A stretch of DNA of 5,829 bases from Actinomycetes bacterium (GTDB lineage: Bacteria > Actinomycetota > Acidimicrobiia > Acidimicrobiales > Palsa-688). Made by a program: the position numbers and the translations under genes. Below, piece after piece: positions 5,289 through 5,829 of the stretch (position 1 is the stretch's first letter; each line of letters opens with the position of its first letter). The notes under the pieces were generated by a model. That model ran no database searches. It was not told the origin of the DNA and worked only from the letters and a program-made list of their open reading frames with translations. The DNA lies in assembly GCA_021816565.1 (NCBI GenBank), contig JAKAXN010000306.1, positions 1 through 5,829 of the forward strand, read 5' to 3'.

Positions 5289-5829
5289 ATCTGCTCACGG
5301 AGCACGGACAGGTCCACCGCCGGCCCGGAGCTGGGGTAGGCCTGGACGGCCTCGAGATGCCGGCGGCTGAGATCCCGGACCTCATCGGCCTCCCCGGCGG
5401 CGATCAGGTCGATCATGTGGGCGTGGGTCTCGAGCGCGGCCCGCCGCTCTTCGACGGGGACCGACCCGCTGTGGCGGGACTGGTCGGCCCAGCCCCGCTC
5501 GTGGCTGGACCAGAGCTTCTCGAGGGCCCCGATGATGACGATGAGCGGCTCGTTGCCGCAGAGGGCGACGATGGCCTCGTGGAACTGCCGTGAGAGGCTG
5601 GTGGCGGCGAAGAGGTCTCCGACCGAGTCCATCGCCTCCTTCTGCAGGGCCCGGAGCCGGGGCACGACCTGCCGGCGCCGGTCCCGCCGCTCGGCGCACA
5701 GGGCGGCGCAGGCCGGCTCGCACTCCCGGATGGCCCGGGCCACCTCCGGTATGGCCGACCGGTTGGCCGACAGCACCAGGGCCAGGGTGTAGGCCACGTT
5801 GGCCGAGGTGGGCCGGTGGACCACCGCCC
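5282..5829 (-). CDS. FCD-domain (GntR/FadR-type) transcription regulator, N-terminus beyond window
   Basis: About 181 C-terminal residues are visible, forming the all-helical FCD ligand-binding domain of FadR-subfamily GntR regulators. The visible part begins AVVHRPTSANVAYTLALVL, where the RP after the winged helix normally leads into the effector domain. The roughly 60-70-residue DNA-binding domain therefore lies past the right edge, and the GTG near the edge (5824) is probably internal. Counting that GTG as residue 1, FHEAIVALCGN (81-91), THAHMIDLIAAGEADEV (133-149) and RRHLE (154-158) are FCD hallmarks. Three probable metal-binding histidines are kept (His82, His134, His156), but the Asp usually four residues before the first is Ser78. 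Such regulators usually sense small carboxylic acids and control adjacent genes; the likely target here is upstream of it, outside the window. It converges on the hydrolase gene. Confidence 0.86.
   Translation of the reverse strand, partial: AVVHRPTSANVAYTLALVLSANRSAIPEVARAIRECEPACAALCAERRDRRRQVVPRLRALQKEAMDSVGDLFAATSLSRQFHEAIVALCGNEPLIVIIGALEKLWSSHERGWADQSRHSGSVPVEERRAALETHAHMIDLIAAGEADEVRDLSRRHLEAVQAYPSSGPAVDLSVLREQMG

Overview
The window reads as an ordinary stretch of a very GC-rich actinobacterial-type chromosome. Third codon positions are mostly G or C, GTG and TTG starts occur, genes are closely packed, and a tRNA-Ser(GCU) gene lacks an encoded CCA. Most starts have no Shine-Dalgarno sequence but carry a TANNNT-like -10 hexamer 6 to 9 bases upstream, as expected of leaderless or near-leaderless transcripts in Actinobacteria. 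The exact lineage cannot be fixed from the sequence. I see no mobile element, CRISPR array, phage gene or toxin-antitoxin pair.

Layout. On the left, two minus-strand genes lie head to tail: a membrane-anchored YceI-domain protein (1126-1866), followed by an amidase-signature enzyme that runs off the left edge (1-1102). A 315-base divergent intergenic region (1867-2181) separates them from a plus-strand YdfG-like short-chain dehydrogenase/reductase (2182-2931). This region holds an imperfect palindrome and three nearly contiguous hairpins, the last of them terminator-like. Converging on the reductase is a small pyridoxamine-phosphate-oxidase-fold protein (2960-3382, minus), with tRNA-Ser(GCU) upstream of it on the same strand (3509-3597). 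After a hairpin-rich gap come two plus-strand genes: an unrecognised two-helix membrane protein (3790-4113) and an EstB/class C beta-lactamase-like serine hydrolase (4139-5272). The hydrolase converges on a minus-strand FCD-domain (GntR-type) regulator whose DNA-binding domain lies past the right edge (5282-5829).

Function. The proteins are mostly single-gene enzymes of generic families: amide hydrolysis, NADP-dependent carbonyl/alcohol redox, a possible flavin-type redox protein and ester hydrolysis. There is also a regulator of a family that usually senses small carboxylic acids. Nothing ties them into one pathway or a defence or transfer system. The least ordinary items are the structured, possibly transcribed element at about 2038-2155 and the repeated close placement of -10 hexamers before start codons.
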